Shown in pieces: positions 16,205 through 26,087 of a stretch of DNA of 64,000 nt. Location: assembly GCA_900466575.1 (NCBI GenBank), contig UBMP01000012.1, positions 170,442-234,441 on the forward strand. Direction: 5' to 3'. Position 1 is the stretch's first letter. Every line of letters begins with the position of its first letter. A program made the translations under genes and the position numbers. Origin of the DNA: Hyphomicrobiales bacterium. Lineage in GTDB: Bacteria; Pseudomonadota; Alphaproteobacteria; Rhizobiales; Rhizobiaceae. A model generated the notes under the pieces. It did no database searches. It was not told where the DNA came from and saw nothing but the letters and a program-made list of their open reading frames with translations.

Positions 16205-17491
16205 ATGAGCCTTCAAGGAATGATGCGAACCAGCTCGTCTGGTATGAACGCGCAGGCAAGTCGCCTGTCATCCATTTCTGACAATATTTCAAATTCGTCC
16301 ACGACCGGCTACAAGGGATCTTCGGTTTCCTTCTCTGACCTCGTTCTCTCATCGACCGGCGGCAGCTATGCCTCCGGTTCGGTCAACGCAATCACCTCGT
16401 ATTCGATTTCCGAACAAGGTGCGCTGACCTCCACGACCTCCGCCACGGATCTCGCGATCAAGGGCTCCGGCTTCTTTGTCGTGAAGGATTCCGGGGGCAG
16501 TATTTTCCTGACACGCGACGGCTCCTTCAAGGTCGATTCCTCGGGCGAACTCGTCAACTCCTCCGGCTTTACGCTGCTCGGCTATTCCTCGACCGACGGG
16601 TCGGCCGCCATCGTCAATGGCTTCTCGGGTCTCGTGCCGGTCAAGGCGACGCAGAGCGGTCTCCAGGCAACGCCGTCGACCAGCGGTATCGTGAATGCGA
16701 ACATCGATTCGCGCGCAACGGCGGTGACGACACCCGTGACGCCGCGCGACATCGGCTCGAACCCGGCCTCCACCGTCGACGACGTGAAGTACACCAACTC
16801 CACATCAGTCGTGACCTATGACAGCCTTGGTAATGCGGTTCAGGTCGATCTCTATTACACCAAGACGGCGGACAACACCTGGCAGGTGACTGCGTTCAAT
16901 CACGCTGATGCCAGTTCGACCTCGGGTTCCTTCCCCTACAGCAGCGGTCCGATGGAAACTTCGGCGGTCAATCTCGTCTTCGACCCGGCCACCGGCAAGC
17001 TCGACCCCTCGTCGGACAAGTCGATCACCATTCCGATCCCGGGCGGAGAGAACGTCACGCTCGATCTTTCGACGACAACGCAGTTCGCCTACAAGTTCGG
17101 CGTTTCAAGCGCCAAGGTCGATGGCAATGCGCCGAGCACGATTTCGTCGGTTTCTATCGGTCAGGATGGCAAGATTTCGGCCGTCTACGCCAACGGAACG
17201 ACAAAGGACCTCTACCAGATTGCCATGGCCAAGGTGCAGAGCCCGGACAATCTGACGCCCGTCTCCGGCAATGCCTTCGCGCTGAGCGATGCGGCGGGCA
17301 CCGTCGTCGTCGGTTTTGCCGGCGACAGCAACTTCGGCACGATCAACGCCTACCAGCTCGAACAGTCGAACGTCGACGTGGCGACCCAGCTCACCGACAT
17401 GATCGAATCGCAGCGCAGCTACACGGCCAATTCCAAGGTTTTCCAGACGGCATCCGACCTGATGGATGTCCTCGTGAACCTCAAGCGTTGA
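16205..17491 (+). CDS. flgE: Flagellar hook protein FlgE
   Basis: The protein has 428 aa. The N-terminus has the axial-family motif (SSGMNAQASRLSSISDNISN, TTGYKGSS), followed by the FlgE D1/D2 core (LAIKGSGFFVV, FLTRDGSFKVDSSGELVNS, YDSLGNAVQVDLYYTK). The C-terminal helix is LEQSNVDVATQLTDMIESQRS. It polymerises to form the hook. ATG 16205 has GAGGAT just upstream. The 125-bp gap after rem holds the probable promoter. It is the first of a run flgE-flgK-flgL-flaF-flbT-flgD-fliQ. Confidence 0.96.
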   Translation: MSLQGMMRTSSSGMNAQASRLSSISDNISNSSTTGYKGSSVSFSDLVLSSTGGSYASGSVNAITSYSISEQGALTSTTSATDLAIKGSGFFVVKDSGGSIFLTRDGSFKVDSSGELVNSSGFTLLGYSSTDGSAAIVNGFSGLVPVKATQSGLQATPSTSGIVNANIDSRATAVTTPVTPRDIGSNPASTVDDVKYTNSTSVVTYDSLGNAVQVDLYYTKTADNTWQVTAFNHADASSTSGSFPYSSGPMETSAVNLVFDPATGKLDPSSDKSITIPIPGGENVTLDLSTTTQFAYKFGVSSAKVDGNAPSTISSVSIGQDGKISAVYANGTTKDLYQIAMAKVQSPDNLTPVSGNAFALSDAAGTVVVGFAGDSNFGTINAYQLEQSNVDVATQLTDMIESQRSYTANSKVFQTASDLMDVLVNLKR

Positions 17492-17512
17492 TGGAGGTTG
17501 GCGTAGAGCATC

Positions 17513-18973
17513 ATGGGGCTGTCATCCGCACTTAACACGGCATCGAGCATTTTCTCCAACACGTCTGCCCAGATGGCAGTCGTGTCGAAGAACATCTCGA
17601 ATTCCGGTAATGCGGATTATTCGCGCCGCGACTCTACGCTCACCACCACGATCAACGGCTCGAAGCTCAACCCGACGGCGCGGTCCGAAGATGAGCTGTT
17701 GCAGCGACACAATCTGACCGCGACCTCTGCTCTCAGTGCACAGAACGTCGTTTCCGGCGCTCTCGACCAGTTGCAGGGCGTCATGGGCGGCAATGGCTAC
17801 GCCACGTCGCCCTCGACCTTCATCTCGAAGCTCGAAAGCAGCCTCCAGTCCTTCGCGGCTTCTCCGGGTAACACCACGCTGGCGCAATCGGTTGTGTCCG
17901 ATGCGAAGGACGTCGCCAATTCGCTCAGTCAGGCCTCCGAGGCCGTGCAGACGCTTCGTCGCGAATCCGATGAGAATATCCAGCAGCAGGTCACGAGCCT
18001 GCGCGATCTTCTCAACCAGTTCCAGACTGTGAACGATGCTGTCAAGACAGGCACGGCCTCCAATCGGGACGTGAACGACGAACTCGACAAGCGCGACCAG
18101 ATTCTCGGCAAGATATCCGAGATTGTCGGTGTGCAGACCGTCGTCCGGGACAACAAGGACATGGCGATTTACACCTCGGATGGCACGACGCTGTTCGAGG
18201 CCAAGCCCCGCGACATCATATTCGCCCCGCAGCCCGGTTACGATGCATCGACGACGGGCAATGCCGTCTATATCGACGGTGTGCCGCTGAAGGCGGGTAC
18301 GGGCGGCAACACCGACGCGATGGGCACGCTTCAGGCCAATCTGCAGATTCGTGACACGATCGCGCCGAAGTTTCAGGCGCAGCTCGACGAAATCAGCCGC
18401 GGTCTCGTCACGCAATTTGCCGAAAAGGACCAGACGGGGAGCGGTCTGCCCGACATGCCGGGTCTGTTCACTTGGTCGGGCGGAACCGTTCCGGCCTCCG
18501 GCACGGTCCAGCCGGGGATGTCTTCGTCCATATCCGTCAACACGGCCGTCGATGTCTCGCAGGGGGGCAACGCGGCGCTTCTGCGTGACGGCGGCATCAA
18601 CGGGGCGAGCTATGTCGCGAACACGACCGGCGCTGCAGGTTATGCAACCCAGTTGCAGGGTTACGTCACCGGCCTGACGGCGAAGATGCCCTTCGACGCG
18701 ACGACGGATCTCAACACCAGTCTCAGCGTCAGTGACTATGCGAGCTCCTCGATCGGCTGGCTGGAGGAATATCGCAGCCAGGCTTCCGATTCAAAGGATA
18801 CCAAGAAGGCGGCCGCCTCGACGGCTTCTCAGGCGCTCCTCAGCGTCACCGGCGTCAGCCTCGACGAGGAGCTCTCGAAGCTTCTCGACCTCGAGCAGTC
18901 CTACAAGGCCTCGACCAAGATCGTCTCGACGGTCAACGACATGCTGCAGTCCCTCATGGCCGCGGTGAGGTAA
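17513..18973 (+). CDS. flgK: Hook-filament junction protein FlgK (HAP1)
   Basis: The protein has 486 aa: N-terminus MGLSSALNTASSIFSNTSAQ with VVSKNISNSGNADYSRR, a central QVTSLRDLLNQFQTVN / ANSRDVNDELDKRDQILGKI region, and the C-terminal VSLDEELSKLLDLEQSYKAS helix typical of FlgK. It joins the hook to the FlgL-filament. It lies 21 nt after flgE. Confidence 0.95.
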   Translation: MGLSSALNTASSIFSNTSAQMAVVSKNISNSGNADYSRRDSTLTTTINGSKLNPTARSEDELLQRHNLTATSALSAQNVVSGALDQLQGVMGGNGYATSPSTFISKLESSLQSFAASPGNTTLAQSVVSDAKDVANSLSQASEAVQTLRRESDENIQQQVTSLRDLLNQFQTVNDAVKTGTASNRDVNDELDKRDQILGKISEIVGVQTVVRDNKDMAIYTSDGTTLFEAKPRDIIFAPQPGYDASTTGNAVYIDGVPLKAGTGGNTDAMGTLQANLQIRDTIAPKFQAQLDEISRGLVTQFAEKDQTGSGLPDMPGLFTWSGGTVPASGTVQPGMSSSISVNTAVDVSQGGNAALLRDGGINGASYVANTTGAAGYATQLQGYVTGLTAKMPFDATTDLNTSLSVSDYASSSIGWLEEYRSQASDSKDTKKAAASTASQALLSVTGVSLDEELSKLLDLEQSYKASTKIVSTVNDMLQSLMAAVR

Positions 18974-18979
18974 GGGCTG

Positions 18980-20041
18980 ATGCGGATCTCGTTCACCTCC
19001 AACCTCGCCATGCAGAACTCGATGCGGCAGACTGTCAGCTCATCGCAGGCGCAGCTGCAGCAGGCGCAGACCGAGGTTTCGACCGGCACCTACGCAGACC
19101 AGGGCATAGCGCTCGGTTATCAGAGCGGACGAAGCGTCAACCTGACGACGGAAAAGAGCCGGCTGAACTCGATCGTCGACTCCAATTCGATCGTATCGCA
19201 ACGTCTTTCGGCGTCGCAGTCCGCCTTGACGAACATGTCGAACAATATCCAGACCTCGCTCAATTCGATGATCGCGCTGTCCGGATCGGATGACAAGACG
19301 CTGCTCAACACCACGACGCAGTCGCTGCAAAGCCAGCTGGACGCTTTCATCGCCTCCGGCAACACATCGGCCAATGGTGAATTCCTCTTTGCCGGGATCA
19401 ATACGGCCAATGAGCCGCTGAAGACCTATGACGCCGACTCCGCCGCCAAGGCGAGCTTTAATACCGCGCTGACAAACTACATGTCCGCCAATGGCATCGG
19501 TTCGATGTCGAACTTCACGGTCGCTCAGATGCAGGACTTCGTGGAGAACACGCTGACGCCGATGTACACCGCGGGCAACCCTGCGGACACCTGGGAAACG
19601 GACTGGTCGACGGCATCCGACACGAACATGACCTCGCGGGTGAATACGGCCGAGACGGTTCAAAGTTCGACCAATGCGAACAATGACGGCTTCCGCAAGT
19701 TTGCGCTCGCCTCGGTCATGGGCGTGGAGCTGCTGGGCTCGGATGTCAACTCGGACGTCCGCCAATATATCAGCAAGACAGCCATCAGCTACATGGGGGA
19801 AGCCGTCGCCGGTGTGGATGGAGAACGCTCCGCGCTCGGTCTTTCGGAAGCCCGGGTCAAGACGGCCAACGACACCATCACGGCACAGGTCGGCATCGTG
19901 GAGACCGCCTTCAACAATTTGAACGAGGTGGATGCATACGAGGCCAGCACCAAAGTCAATAATCTTCTCGCGCAGATGGAAGCATCCTACCAGCTCACGT
20001 CGCGCCTCCAGAAGCTCAGCCTCGCGAACTACCTCTCGTGA
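18980..20041 (+). CDS. flgL: Hook-filament junction protein FlgL (HAP3)
   Basis: The protein has 353 aa of flagellin-like fold. The N-terminus has TVSSSQAQLQQAQTEVSTGTYAD and the middle has SGNTSANGEFLFAGINTANEP, characteristic of FlgL. The C-terminus is ASTKVNNLLAQMEASYQLTSR. It caps the FlgK junction and nucleates the filament. It starts 6 nt after flgK and is followed after 14 nt by flaF. Confidence 0.94.
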   Translation: MRISFTSNLAMQNSMRQTVSSSQAQLQQAQTEVSTGTYADQGIALGYQSGRSVNLTTEKSRLNSIVDSNSIVSQRLSASQSALTNMSNNIQTSLNSMIALSGSDDKTLLNTTTQSLQSQLDAFIASGNTSANGEFLFAGINTANEPLKTYDADSAAKASFNTALTNYMSANGIGSMSNFTVAQMQDFVENTLTPMYTAGNPADTWETDWSTASDTNMTSRVNTAETVQSSTNANNDGFRKFALASVMGVELLGSDVNSDVRQYISKTAISYMGEAVAGVDGERSALGLSEARVKTANDTITAQVGIVETAFNNLNEVDAYEASTKVNNLLAQMEASYQLTSRLQKLSLANYLS

Positions 20042-20055
20042 CGAAGGATATGTAA

Positions 20056-20403
20056 ATGTACCAGTTTTCTTACGCGGAGGTCATGGAAGACGGCGTTGCC
20101 GACGCCAAGGAACGCGAACGTCAGGTCCTCGATCGGTCGATCGAACTGATGCGCGCCGCAGCCCAGCGTGGCCGCAACTCCAATGAAGCCGTGGAAGCGA
20201 TCTATTATACCCGGATGATGTGGATCAGGTTCACAGAGGACCTTTGCCTGCCGGATAACCAGCTTGAACCCGAACTGAAAGCCAATCTGATCTCGATCGC
20301 CATCTGGATTCTCAACGAGACGGAAAAGATCCGCAAACGTGAGTCCGACAACTTCCAGGGCATCGTCGAAATCACAACCATCATCAGGGATGGACTGAAA
20401 TGA
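20056..20403 (+). CDS. flaF: Flagellar biosynthesis regulator FlaF
   Basis: The protein has 115 aa. FlaF motifs are [23 protein letters not shown] at the start, [24 protein letters not shown] and [17 protein letters not shown]. FlaF in Caulobacter is a partner of flagellin needed for its synthesis and secretion, and works opposite FlbT. The gene overlaps flbT by 4 nt (ATGA at 20400-20403), which fits joint regulation of the flagellins encoded upstream. Confidence 0.95.
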   Translation: MYQFSYAEVMEDGVADAKERERQVLDRSIELMRAAAQRGRNSNEAVEAIYYTRMMWIRFTEDLCLPDNQLEPELKANLISIAIWILNETEKIRKRESDNFQGIVEITTIIRDGLK

Positions 20404-20855
20404 AAAGCACTTTGCGAATATCGCTGAAATCCGGCGAAAGGATCTTCATCAATGGCGCGGTGCTGCGCGTCGATCGCAAGGTTGCGCTCGAATTTCTCAA
20501 CGACGTCACCTTCCTGCTGGAAAACCACGTTCTCCAGCCGGAGCAGGCCACGACGCCCCTGAAGCAGCTCTATTTCATCGCCCAGATGATGCTGATCAAC
20601 CCGGAGGGCAGCCAGCAGTCGATGGCGATGTTCCGCAAGTCGATCACCATGTTGCTCACCTGCTTCCAGAACGAAGAAGTGCTGGCGGAGCTGAAGCGGA
20701 TCGACGGAATGGTCTCGACGGGCCGCGCCTTTGACGCCCTGAAGGCAATTCGCGGGCTCTATCCGATCGAGGAGAAGATCCTCAACAACGAGGAAATGAC
20801 ACCGGCGGCGGTCGAACAGATCCGCAAGGAGATTGCACCATGGTCAGCGCGGTAA
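20400..20855 (+). CDS. flbT: Flagellin mRNA regulator FlbT
   Basis: The protein has 151 aa. FlbT motifs are [54 protein letters not shown] and [16 protein letters not shown]. In Caulobacter, FlbT binds the 5' untranslated region of flagellin mRNA and lowers its translation and stability until the hook is finished; in Brucella it acts positively. The four structured flagellin leaders of this window are its natural candidate targets. It overlaps flgD by 16 nt. Confidence 0.95.
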   Translation: MKSTLRISLKSGERIFINGAVLRVDRKVALEFLNDVTFLLENHVLQPEQATTPLKQLYFIAQMMLINPEGSQQSMAMFRKSITMLLTCFQNEEVLAELKRIDGMVSTGRAFDALKAIRGLYPIEEKILNNEEMTPAAVEQIRKEIAPWSAR

Positions 20856-21298
20856 CGGCAACACAACAGGCGGCAGCCGGCACGCCGGCAACCGGCACTT
20901 CGGGGTCCTCGGCGGCGTCGGCTGCGAGCCTGAATTATGACAGCTTCCTCAAGCTGTTCATGGCCGAGCTGCAGAACCAGGATCCGACGAGCCCGATGGA
21001 CACGACTGAGCAGATGTCCCAGCTCGCCTCGTTCTCCCAGGTCGAGCAGCAGGTGAAGATGAACACGAACCTGTCGACGCTGATCTCGCAGAGCATGATC
21101 GGCCAGGCGGGTAATCTTATCGGCAAGACTGTGACTGATGCCGATGGAAATACTGGCGTCGTGAAGAGCATCAATGTGGCTACCGACAGCTCGACCAGTG
21201 CCGTCACGTTGACCGCGACACTCGATTCCGGTTCAAAGATGACCATCGACAGCGGCGTCACGATCACGGCTCCGGCTGCCAGCAGCACAAGCAATTGA
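20840..21298 (+). CDS. flgD: Hook assembly (scaffolding) protein FlgD
   Basis: The protein has 152 aa, shorter than enteric FlgD (about 230), as usual in rhizobia. It has the conserved N-terminal block [45 protein letters not shown] and a short remainder ([15 protein letters not shown]). It caps the growing hook. ATG 20840 lies inside the flbT end and suggests translational coupling. Confidence 0.93.
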   Translation: MVSAVTATQQAAAGTPATGTSGSSAASAASLNYDSFLKLFMAELQNQDPTSPMDTTEQMSQLASFSQVEQQVKMNTNLSTLISQSMIGQAGNLIGKTVTDADGNTGVVKSINVATDSSTSAVTLTATLDSGSKMTIDSGVTITAPAASSTSN

Positions 21299-21305
21299 GT
21301 ATGCT

Positions 21306-21572
21306 ATGAACGAGGCAGACGCACTCGATATCGTCCAGGCGGCAATCTGGACGGTCATCGTTTCGGCAGGACCGGCGGTCGGGGCTGCCATGGTTGTCGG
21401 CGTGGTCATCGCGCTGATCCAGGCCCTGACCCAGGTCCAGGAAATGACCCTGACCTTCGTTCCGAAGATCCTCGCTGTGATGGCGACCGTCGCTCTGTCG
21501 GCGCCCTTCATCGGCGCACAGATTTCCATCTTCACCAACATGATCTTCTCGCGCATCCAGTCCGGGTTTTAG
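21306..21572 (+). CDS. fliQ: Flagellar type III export gate protein FliQ
   Basis: The protein has 88 aa with two TM helices (AIWTVIVSAGPAVGAAMVVGVVIALIQALTQVQEMTLTFVPKILAVM region, about residues 12-70), matching the FliQ family in size and motif (ALTQVQEMTLTFVPKI). It is part of the FliPQR export gate. The start lies 7 nt after flgD. A 206-bp gap with a palindromic repeat follows before flhA. Confidence 0.95.
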   Translation: MNEADALDIVQAAIWTVIVSAGPAVGAAMVVGVVIALIQALTQVQEMTLTFVPKILAVMATVALSAPFIGAQISIFTNMIFSRIQSGF

Positions 21573-21635
21573 AACCAGGCAGTGCTTCATGCACCCCTCG
21601 CGCAAGCTTCGTTGCCTATCTCTATCGCATCGGCG

Positions 21636-21725
21636 CGAAAATCGGGTTCGATTTTCGTCAAGCACGATGCGTAGGTTCAAAGTGTTAGAGCGTCCTTGTG
21701 GGTCCTGAAGGACGCGCGGCGCTCT
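21636..21725. repeat. Composite palindromic element between fliQ and flhA
   Basis: Two adjacent stems: CGAAAATCG-GGTT-CGATTTTCG (21636-21657), then an imperfect long hairpin built from AGAGCGTCCTT (21687-21697) with AAGGACGC (21708-21715) and outer GCTCT (21721-21725). This layout resembles a dispersed rhizobial intergenic palindrome known from memory of Rhizobium/Agrobacterium genomes. Only one copy is seen in this window. Confidence 0.6.
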
Positions 21726-21778
21726 GATGTCATGACGCGCAGACGTGCGGCTTTATCTCATGATGAGACGGACGAAGC

Positions 21779-23866
21779 ATGGCAGTTACGACATCCGTTC
21801 CAACCCCGAAGGCGGGACCAAACCTGAGCGATGTCGGCTTTGCCGCCGGAATTGTCGGCATGCTGTCGATCCTGTTCCTGCCGATCCCGGCTTTCATGAT
21901 CGATATCGGTCTCGCGTTCTCCATGGCGCTGGCGATTCTGATCCTCATGGTTTCGCTCTGGATCCAGAAGCCGCTTGAATTCTCGTCCTTCCCGACCATT
22001 CTGCTGATCGCGACGATGACGCGCCTGTCGCTGAACATCGCGACGACGCGCATGATCCTCTCCCATGGCAATGAGGGAGAGCACGCAGCCGGCGGCGTGA
22101 TCGCGGGTTTCGCACAGATCGTCATGTCGGGCGACTTCGTGATCGGGGTCATCGTCTTCCTGATCCTCATCGTCATCAACTTCATCGTCATCACAAAGGG
22201 TGCGACGCGTATCGCTGAAGTCGGCGCGCGCTTCACCCTCGACGCCATCCCCGGCAAGCAGATGTCGATCGACGCCGACCTTGCAGCCGGCATCATCGAC
22301 GAGAAGGAAGCGCAGAGCCGCCGCCGCGAACTCGAGCAGGAAAGCTCCTTCTTCGGCGCGATGGACGGTGCCTCCAAATTCGTGCGCGGTGACGCCGTTG
22401 CAGGCCTGCTGATCACCGCGATCAACGTTTTCGGCGGTATCATCATCGGCTATTTCCGCCATGGAATGCCGCTCGGCCAGGCCGCTGACGTCTACGTCAA
22501 GCTTTCGGTCGGTGACGGTCTCGTCGCGCAGATCCCGGCACTCGTCGTTTCGCTCGCCGCCGGCATGCTGGTGTCGCGCGGCGGCAATCTGGGGTCGACC
22601 GACAAGGCGGTCATCAGCCAGTTGAGCGGCTATCCGCGCGCTCTGTCCGTCGCCGCGGGCCTCATGGCTCTGCTGGCCGTGATGCCGGGCCTGCCTTTCC
22701 TTCCCTTCGCGGTCCTCTCCGGCGTCATGGCGTTCGGAAGCTGGGTCATCCCCCGCCAGATCGAGGCCGAGAACCGTCTCCGCCGCGAGGCGGAGGAAAA
22801 GAAGGCCCGTCAGGTCAAGGAAAACGAAAGCGACTCGGTCAAGAACGTCCTGAAGACCGCCGAGATTGAACTTCTCCTCGGCAAGCAGATTTCGACACGT
22901 CTTCTCGGCGCGCACCAGGAACTGGCCTTCCGCGTCGGCAAGATGCGCAAGAAATTCGCCAGCCAGTACGGTTTTGTCGTTCCCGAAATCAAGGTCAGCG
23001 ACGACATCGCCATTCCCGACAAGACCTATCAGATCCGCATCCACGGCACGACAGTCGCCTCCAATTCGCTGCGCGTCGGCGAAGTTCTCGTCATCACCGG
23101 CGGTGGTCGCAAGCCGTCGATTCCGGGTGACGACATCCGCGAACCCGCCTTCGGCATGCCGGCGGTCTCGATCCTTGAAACCTTCATGGAAGAGCTGAAG
23201 CGCGAAGGTTTCCACCCCATCGATAACGTCTCGGTCGTGCTCACGCACCTGAGCGAAGTCATCCGCAACAACCTGCCGCAGCTTCTCTCCTACAAGGACG
23301 TCAAGATCCTCATCGATCGTCTCGATCCGGAATACAAGAAGCTGGCGGATGAGATCTGCACCTCGCACATGTCCTATTCGGGCCTGCAGGCGGTACTCAA
23401 GCTGCTGCTTGCCGAACGGGTATCGATCCGCAACCTGCATCTGATCCTCGAAGCCGTGGCGGAGCTCGCGCCGCATGTCCGCAAGACCGAGCAGATCGTC
23501 GAGCATGTCCGCGTGCGCATGGCCCAGCAGCTTTGCGGCGATCTGGCAGACAACGGCGTGCTTCGCGTCCTGCGCCTCGGCAACAAGTGGGACCTCGTGT
23601 TCCACCAGGCGCTGAAGCGGGACCCCAAGGGCGAAGTCGTCGAGTTCGACATCGATCCGCGCCAGCTCGAGGAGTTCTCGGAACAGGCTTCTCAAGTGGT
23701 ACGCGAATATCTCGATCGCGGCATGCCCTTCGTCCTCGTGACGTCGCCGGAAACGCGCTCCTATGTCCGCATGATCATCGAGCGGCTGTTTGCGACGCTT
23801 CCGGTTCTCTCCCACGTGGAACTCGCCAAGGGCATCGAAATCAAGATCCTGGGCTCTATCTCATGA
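21779..23866 (+). CDS. flhA: Flagellar type III export gate protein FlhA
   Basis: The protein has 695 aa. About eight TM helices lie in the first 330 residues, with the FHIPEP-family signature [20 protein letters not shown] and the cytoplasmic loop [29 protein letters not shown]. The C-terminal cytoplasmic domain (about 345-695) docks chaperone-substrate complexes (YVVPEIKV-like [38 protein letters not shown]). The length is typical. The TGA overlaps the fliR ATG. Confidence 0.97.
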   Translation: MAVTTSVPTPKAGPNLSDVGFAAGIVGMLSILFLPIPAFMIDIGLAFSMALAILILMVSLWIQKPLEFSSFPTILLIATMTRLSLNIATTRMILSHGNEGEHAAGGVIAGFAQIVMSGDFVIGVIVFLILIVINFIVITKGATRIAEVGARFTLDAIPGKQMSIDADLAAGIIDEKEAQSRRRELEQESSFFGAMDGASKFVRGDAVAGLLITAINVFGGIIIGYFRHGMPLGQAADVYVKLSVGDGLVAQIPALVVSLAAGMLVSRGGNLGSTDKAVISQLSGYPRALSVAAGLMALLAVMPGLPFLPFAVLSGVMAFGSWVIPRQIEAENRLRREAEEKKARQVKENESDSVKNVLKTAEIELLLGKQISTRLLGAHQELAFRVGKMRKKFASQYGFVVPEIKVSDDIAIPDKTYQIRIHGTTVASNSLRVGEVLVITGGGRKPSIPGDDIREPAFGMPAVSILETFMEELKREGFHPIDNVSVVLTHLSEVIRNNLPQLLSYKDVKILIDRLDPEYKKLADEICTSHMSYSGLQAVLKLLLAERVSIRNLHLILEAVAELAPHVRKTEQIVEHVRVRMAQQLCGDLADNGVLRVLRLGNKWDLVFHQALKRDPKGEVVEFDIDPRQLEEFSEQASQVVREYLDRGMPFVLVTSPETRSYVRMIIERLFATLPVLSHVELAKGIEIKILGSIS

Positions 23867-24615
23867 TCAACGATCCGCAAGGGACTGTGCTTGCACTCTT
23901 TGCGGTCTTCTGTCGGGTGGGTGGCTGCTTTCTCGTCCTGCCCGGCTTCTCAAGCGCCCGCGTGCCTTCGCAGCTTCGGCTCTTTGTGGCGCTCGGTGTG
24001 TCGATGGCGCTGACGCCGCTGCTGTGGGACACGGTCTATGCGGTGGCCAGCAAGCCCGAAACGACCTACATCGCCATCGTCTTCATCGAAGGGCTGATCG
24101 GCGTGGTCATCGGCATGGTCGCGCGGTTCTTCGTGCTCGGTCTGCAGTTCACGGGGACGGTCATGACCCTGATGACCGGCTTCAATGCGCCTCCCGCCAA
24201 CGACATCCTCGAAGACGGTACGGAAAACGAGATCACCATCATGATCAGCTTTGCTGGTCTCCTCCTGCTGTTCATGCTGGATTTCCACCATGTGATTATC
24301 CATGCGATCGCCGATTCCTACAGGACGCTGCCGATCGGGGGCGTCTTTGAAAGCCGCAGGGCGCTCGTGACCCTGACCAATACGCTCAGCTCCACCTTCA
24401 TGATCATGCTACGGCTTGCCAGTCCCTTCGTGCTCTACGGGCTTCTCTTCAACGTGACGGTCGGGTTCATCAACAAGCTCGCTCCGCAGATGCCGGTCTA
24501 TTTCGTATCGCAGCCCTTCATCGTCTTCGGAGGCCTGATTTTGCTCTATTTCGGCATTGCGACGCTCGTCCGGCTATTTGCCGACGCTTTCGTACCTCTC
24601 TTTTCCAGCGTGTGA
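23863..24615 (+). CDS. fliR: Flagellar type III export gate protein FliR
   Basis: The protein has 250 aa with about six TM segments. FliR features include [30 protein letters not shown] at the N-terminus and [26 protein letters not shown], with the C-terminal [22 protein letters not shown]. It belongs to the FliPQR gate. ATG 23863 overlaps the flhA stop (ATGA). Confidence 0.95.
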   Translation: MINDPQGTVLALFAVFCRVGGCFLVLPGFSSARVPSQLRLFVALGVSMALTPLLWDTVYAVASKPETTYIAIVFIEGLIGVVIGMVARFFVLGLQFTGTVMTLMTGFNAPPANDILEDGTENEITIMISFAGLLLLFMLDFHHVIIHAIADSYRTLPIGGVFESRRALVTLTNTLSSTFMIMLRLASPFVLYGLLFNVTVGFINKLAPQMPVYFVSQPFIVFGGLILLYFGIATLVRLFADAFVPLFSSV

Positions 24616-24622
24616 GGCGGGC

Positions 24623-25042
24623 ATGGCGGACAAGGGCAGGGCGGCGAAATTGAAGCGTCTCGTGGCGGTCCAGCGCCACATGGAGCGCATCGCGGAGCTT
24701 GAACTGGCGGAAACCACGCAGCGGCGGCAGGAGCTCTCGGAGCGGATGGACGAGGCGATCGAAGCAATCGGCTCCTTCAACCCGATCCATGCCGGCATGA
24801 AATCGCAATATGCCGCGCAATATGGCCGTCTCTCCGGTGAAGACCAGCGCCTCGATGACCTGCAGGACAGCCAGGAAAAGCAGATCCTGAAGGAGAAGGC
24901 CAAGGGTGACCGGCTGGAAGAAAACTGGAAGGATGCCCGCTCCGCCGAAGACCGCGAGCGGGAGGACAATGCGGTCATCGATCTGATCGAAATGCGGCTC
25001 TCCATGCCCGCGCCAGCCTCCAGCAAGCTTGGCGGGGAATAA
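24623..25042 (+). CDS. Candidate FliJ-like coiled-coil export chaperone
   Basis: The protein has 139 aa, almost entirely charged and alpha-helical (residues 8-130; LKRLVAVQRHMERIAELELAE, RLEENWKDARSAEDRERED) and without signal or TM. Size, all-helical heptad character and location in the export-gate operon 7 nt after fliR fit FliJ, the antiparallel coiled coil that links the FliI ATPase to FlhA. Sequence similarity is weak by eye, so this is inference. ATG 24623 follows GAGGCGGGC. Confidence 0.5.
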   Translation: MADKGRAAKLKRLVAVQRHMERIAELELAETTQRRQELSERMDEAIEAIGSFNPIHAGMKSQYAAQYGRLSGEDQRLDDLQDSQEKQILKEKAKGDRLEENWKDARSAEDREREDNAVIDLIEMRLSMPAPASSKLGGE

Positions 25043-25111
25043 TAGCATCGCAAGATTATTTTGCGCCGGGCTTTGACATGTCCCGGCTTCGAAATGAATG
25101 CGAGGCAAGCG

Positions 25112-25699
25112 ATGGCAATTTCTCCCCCCAGCGATATCGTGATGGACGTGGTCAATGCGGCCGACCCGACACGTGTGCAAGAGGCACAAGAGAAGCTGAG
25201 AACCCAGACGGCAACGCTCGCCGCCGCCCGGCTGACGCGTCAGGATCAGGGTTTCGCGACGGATGTCGCAAGTCTGGACAAGGCCGTCGGCATGCGTCTC
25301 GACCGCACGAATGCCCCGCACACGCTTGATACCAAAACCGTGTCGGGTGAATCCCAGACGCCGGAAACCTATCGCAAGTTCGAAGCCATGGTACTGCAGA
25401 ACTTCCTGAAATACATGATGCCGAACGACAGCGAAGACGTCTATGGCAAGGGCATGGCAGGCGATATCTGGAAGAGCATGTCGGCAGAGCAGATCGCCAA
25501 CTCCATTGCCAAGCGCGGTGGCATCGGGATTGCCGACCACATGATGCGCGGCGGCATTTATGATCAGGCGCTCAAGCCGAAGGATCATGCAGCGGAAAGC
25601 GGGCGCATCAACAATATCGCATCGACCATTGCAGCTCAGCAGCAGCGCGTGGGCCTGGCGGACCTGTTGCCGGGCACTGATGCCAAGACGAAGGGCTGA
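25112..25699 (+). CDS. FlgJ-type rod-binding protein (no muramidase domain)
   Basis: The protein has 195 aa. The centre (about 85-145) matches the FlgJ N-terminal rod-binding domain: KFEAMVLQNFLKYMMP, YGKGMAGDIWKSMSAEQIAN and KRGGIGIADHMM. The muramidase half of enteric FlgJ is absent; here the separate lytic transglycosylase at 14538 may fill that job. ATG 25112 has GAGGCAAG 8 nt upstream, better than ATG 25094. Some rhizobial annotations call it chemotactic signal-response protein CheL-like. Confidence 0.85.
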   Translation: MAISPPSDIVMDVVNAADPTRVQEAQEKLRTQTATLAAARLTRQDQGFATDVASLDKAVGMRLDRTNAPHTLDTKTVSGESQTPETYRKFEAMVLQNFLKYMMPNDSEDVYGKGMAGDIWKSMSAEQIANSIAKRGGIGIADHMMRGGIYDQALKPKDHAAESGRINNIASTIAAQQQRVGLADLLPGTDAKTKG

Positions 25700-25704
25700 C
25701 GAAG

Positions 25705-26079
25705 ATGAACATGTTGGAAGCAACCCCGGCCGATACCCGCATCACCAATGTCCTGGGACGGCTCGAATTGATCATTGATAATGAGAATGACCGGCTCGGC
25801 GCCGATCCTCAATTCGACATCAAGGCATCGAATGCGCAGAAGAGCCGATGCCTTTATGAGCTTACGATGCTGTTCCGCGACACGAAGCCTGAATTCGTGC
25901 CGCCTTCGTTCGCCACACAGATGCGGGTCCTCAAGGCCAAGCTCAACGCCAACGCGCGCAAGGTGCAGGCGCATATGGAAGCCGTTCGTGCTGTCGCCGA
26001 AATCCTGAAAGGGGCCGCGCGCGATGCCGAGAATGACGGCACCTACCAGCAGGAACATTTCCAGTATAGCGAGTTCTGA
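25705..26079 (+). CDS. FlgN-like flagellar export chaperone
   Basis: The protein has 124 aa, helical and soluble. It has an N-terminal helical pair (ITNVLGRLELIIDNENDRLG) followed by NAQKSRCLYELTMLFRD and a long helix (LKAKLNANARKVQAHMEAVRAVAEIL), as in FlgN, the chaperone of FlgK and FlgL. It lies 5 nt after the FlgJ-like gene in the flagellar block. The function is based on this pattern and position. Confidence 0.7.
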   Translation: MNMLEATPADTRITNVLGRLELIIDNENDRLGADPQFDIKASNAQKSRCLYELTMLFRDTKPEFVPPSFATQMRVLKAKLNANARKVQAHMEAVRAVAEILKGAARDAENDGTYQQEHFQYSEF

Positions 26080-26087
26080 GACCGTCC

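Noticed and set aside
21758-23815. 685-codon open frame antisense to flhA.
   Set aside because: Shadow of high-GC third-position codon bias; flhA is conserved throughout and the antisense protein has no domain-like pattern.
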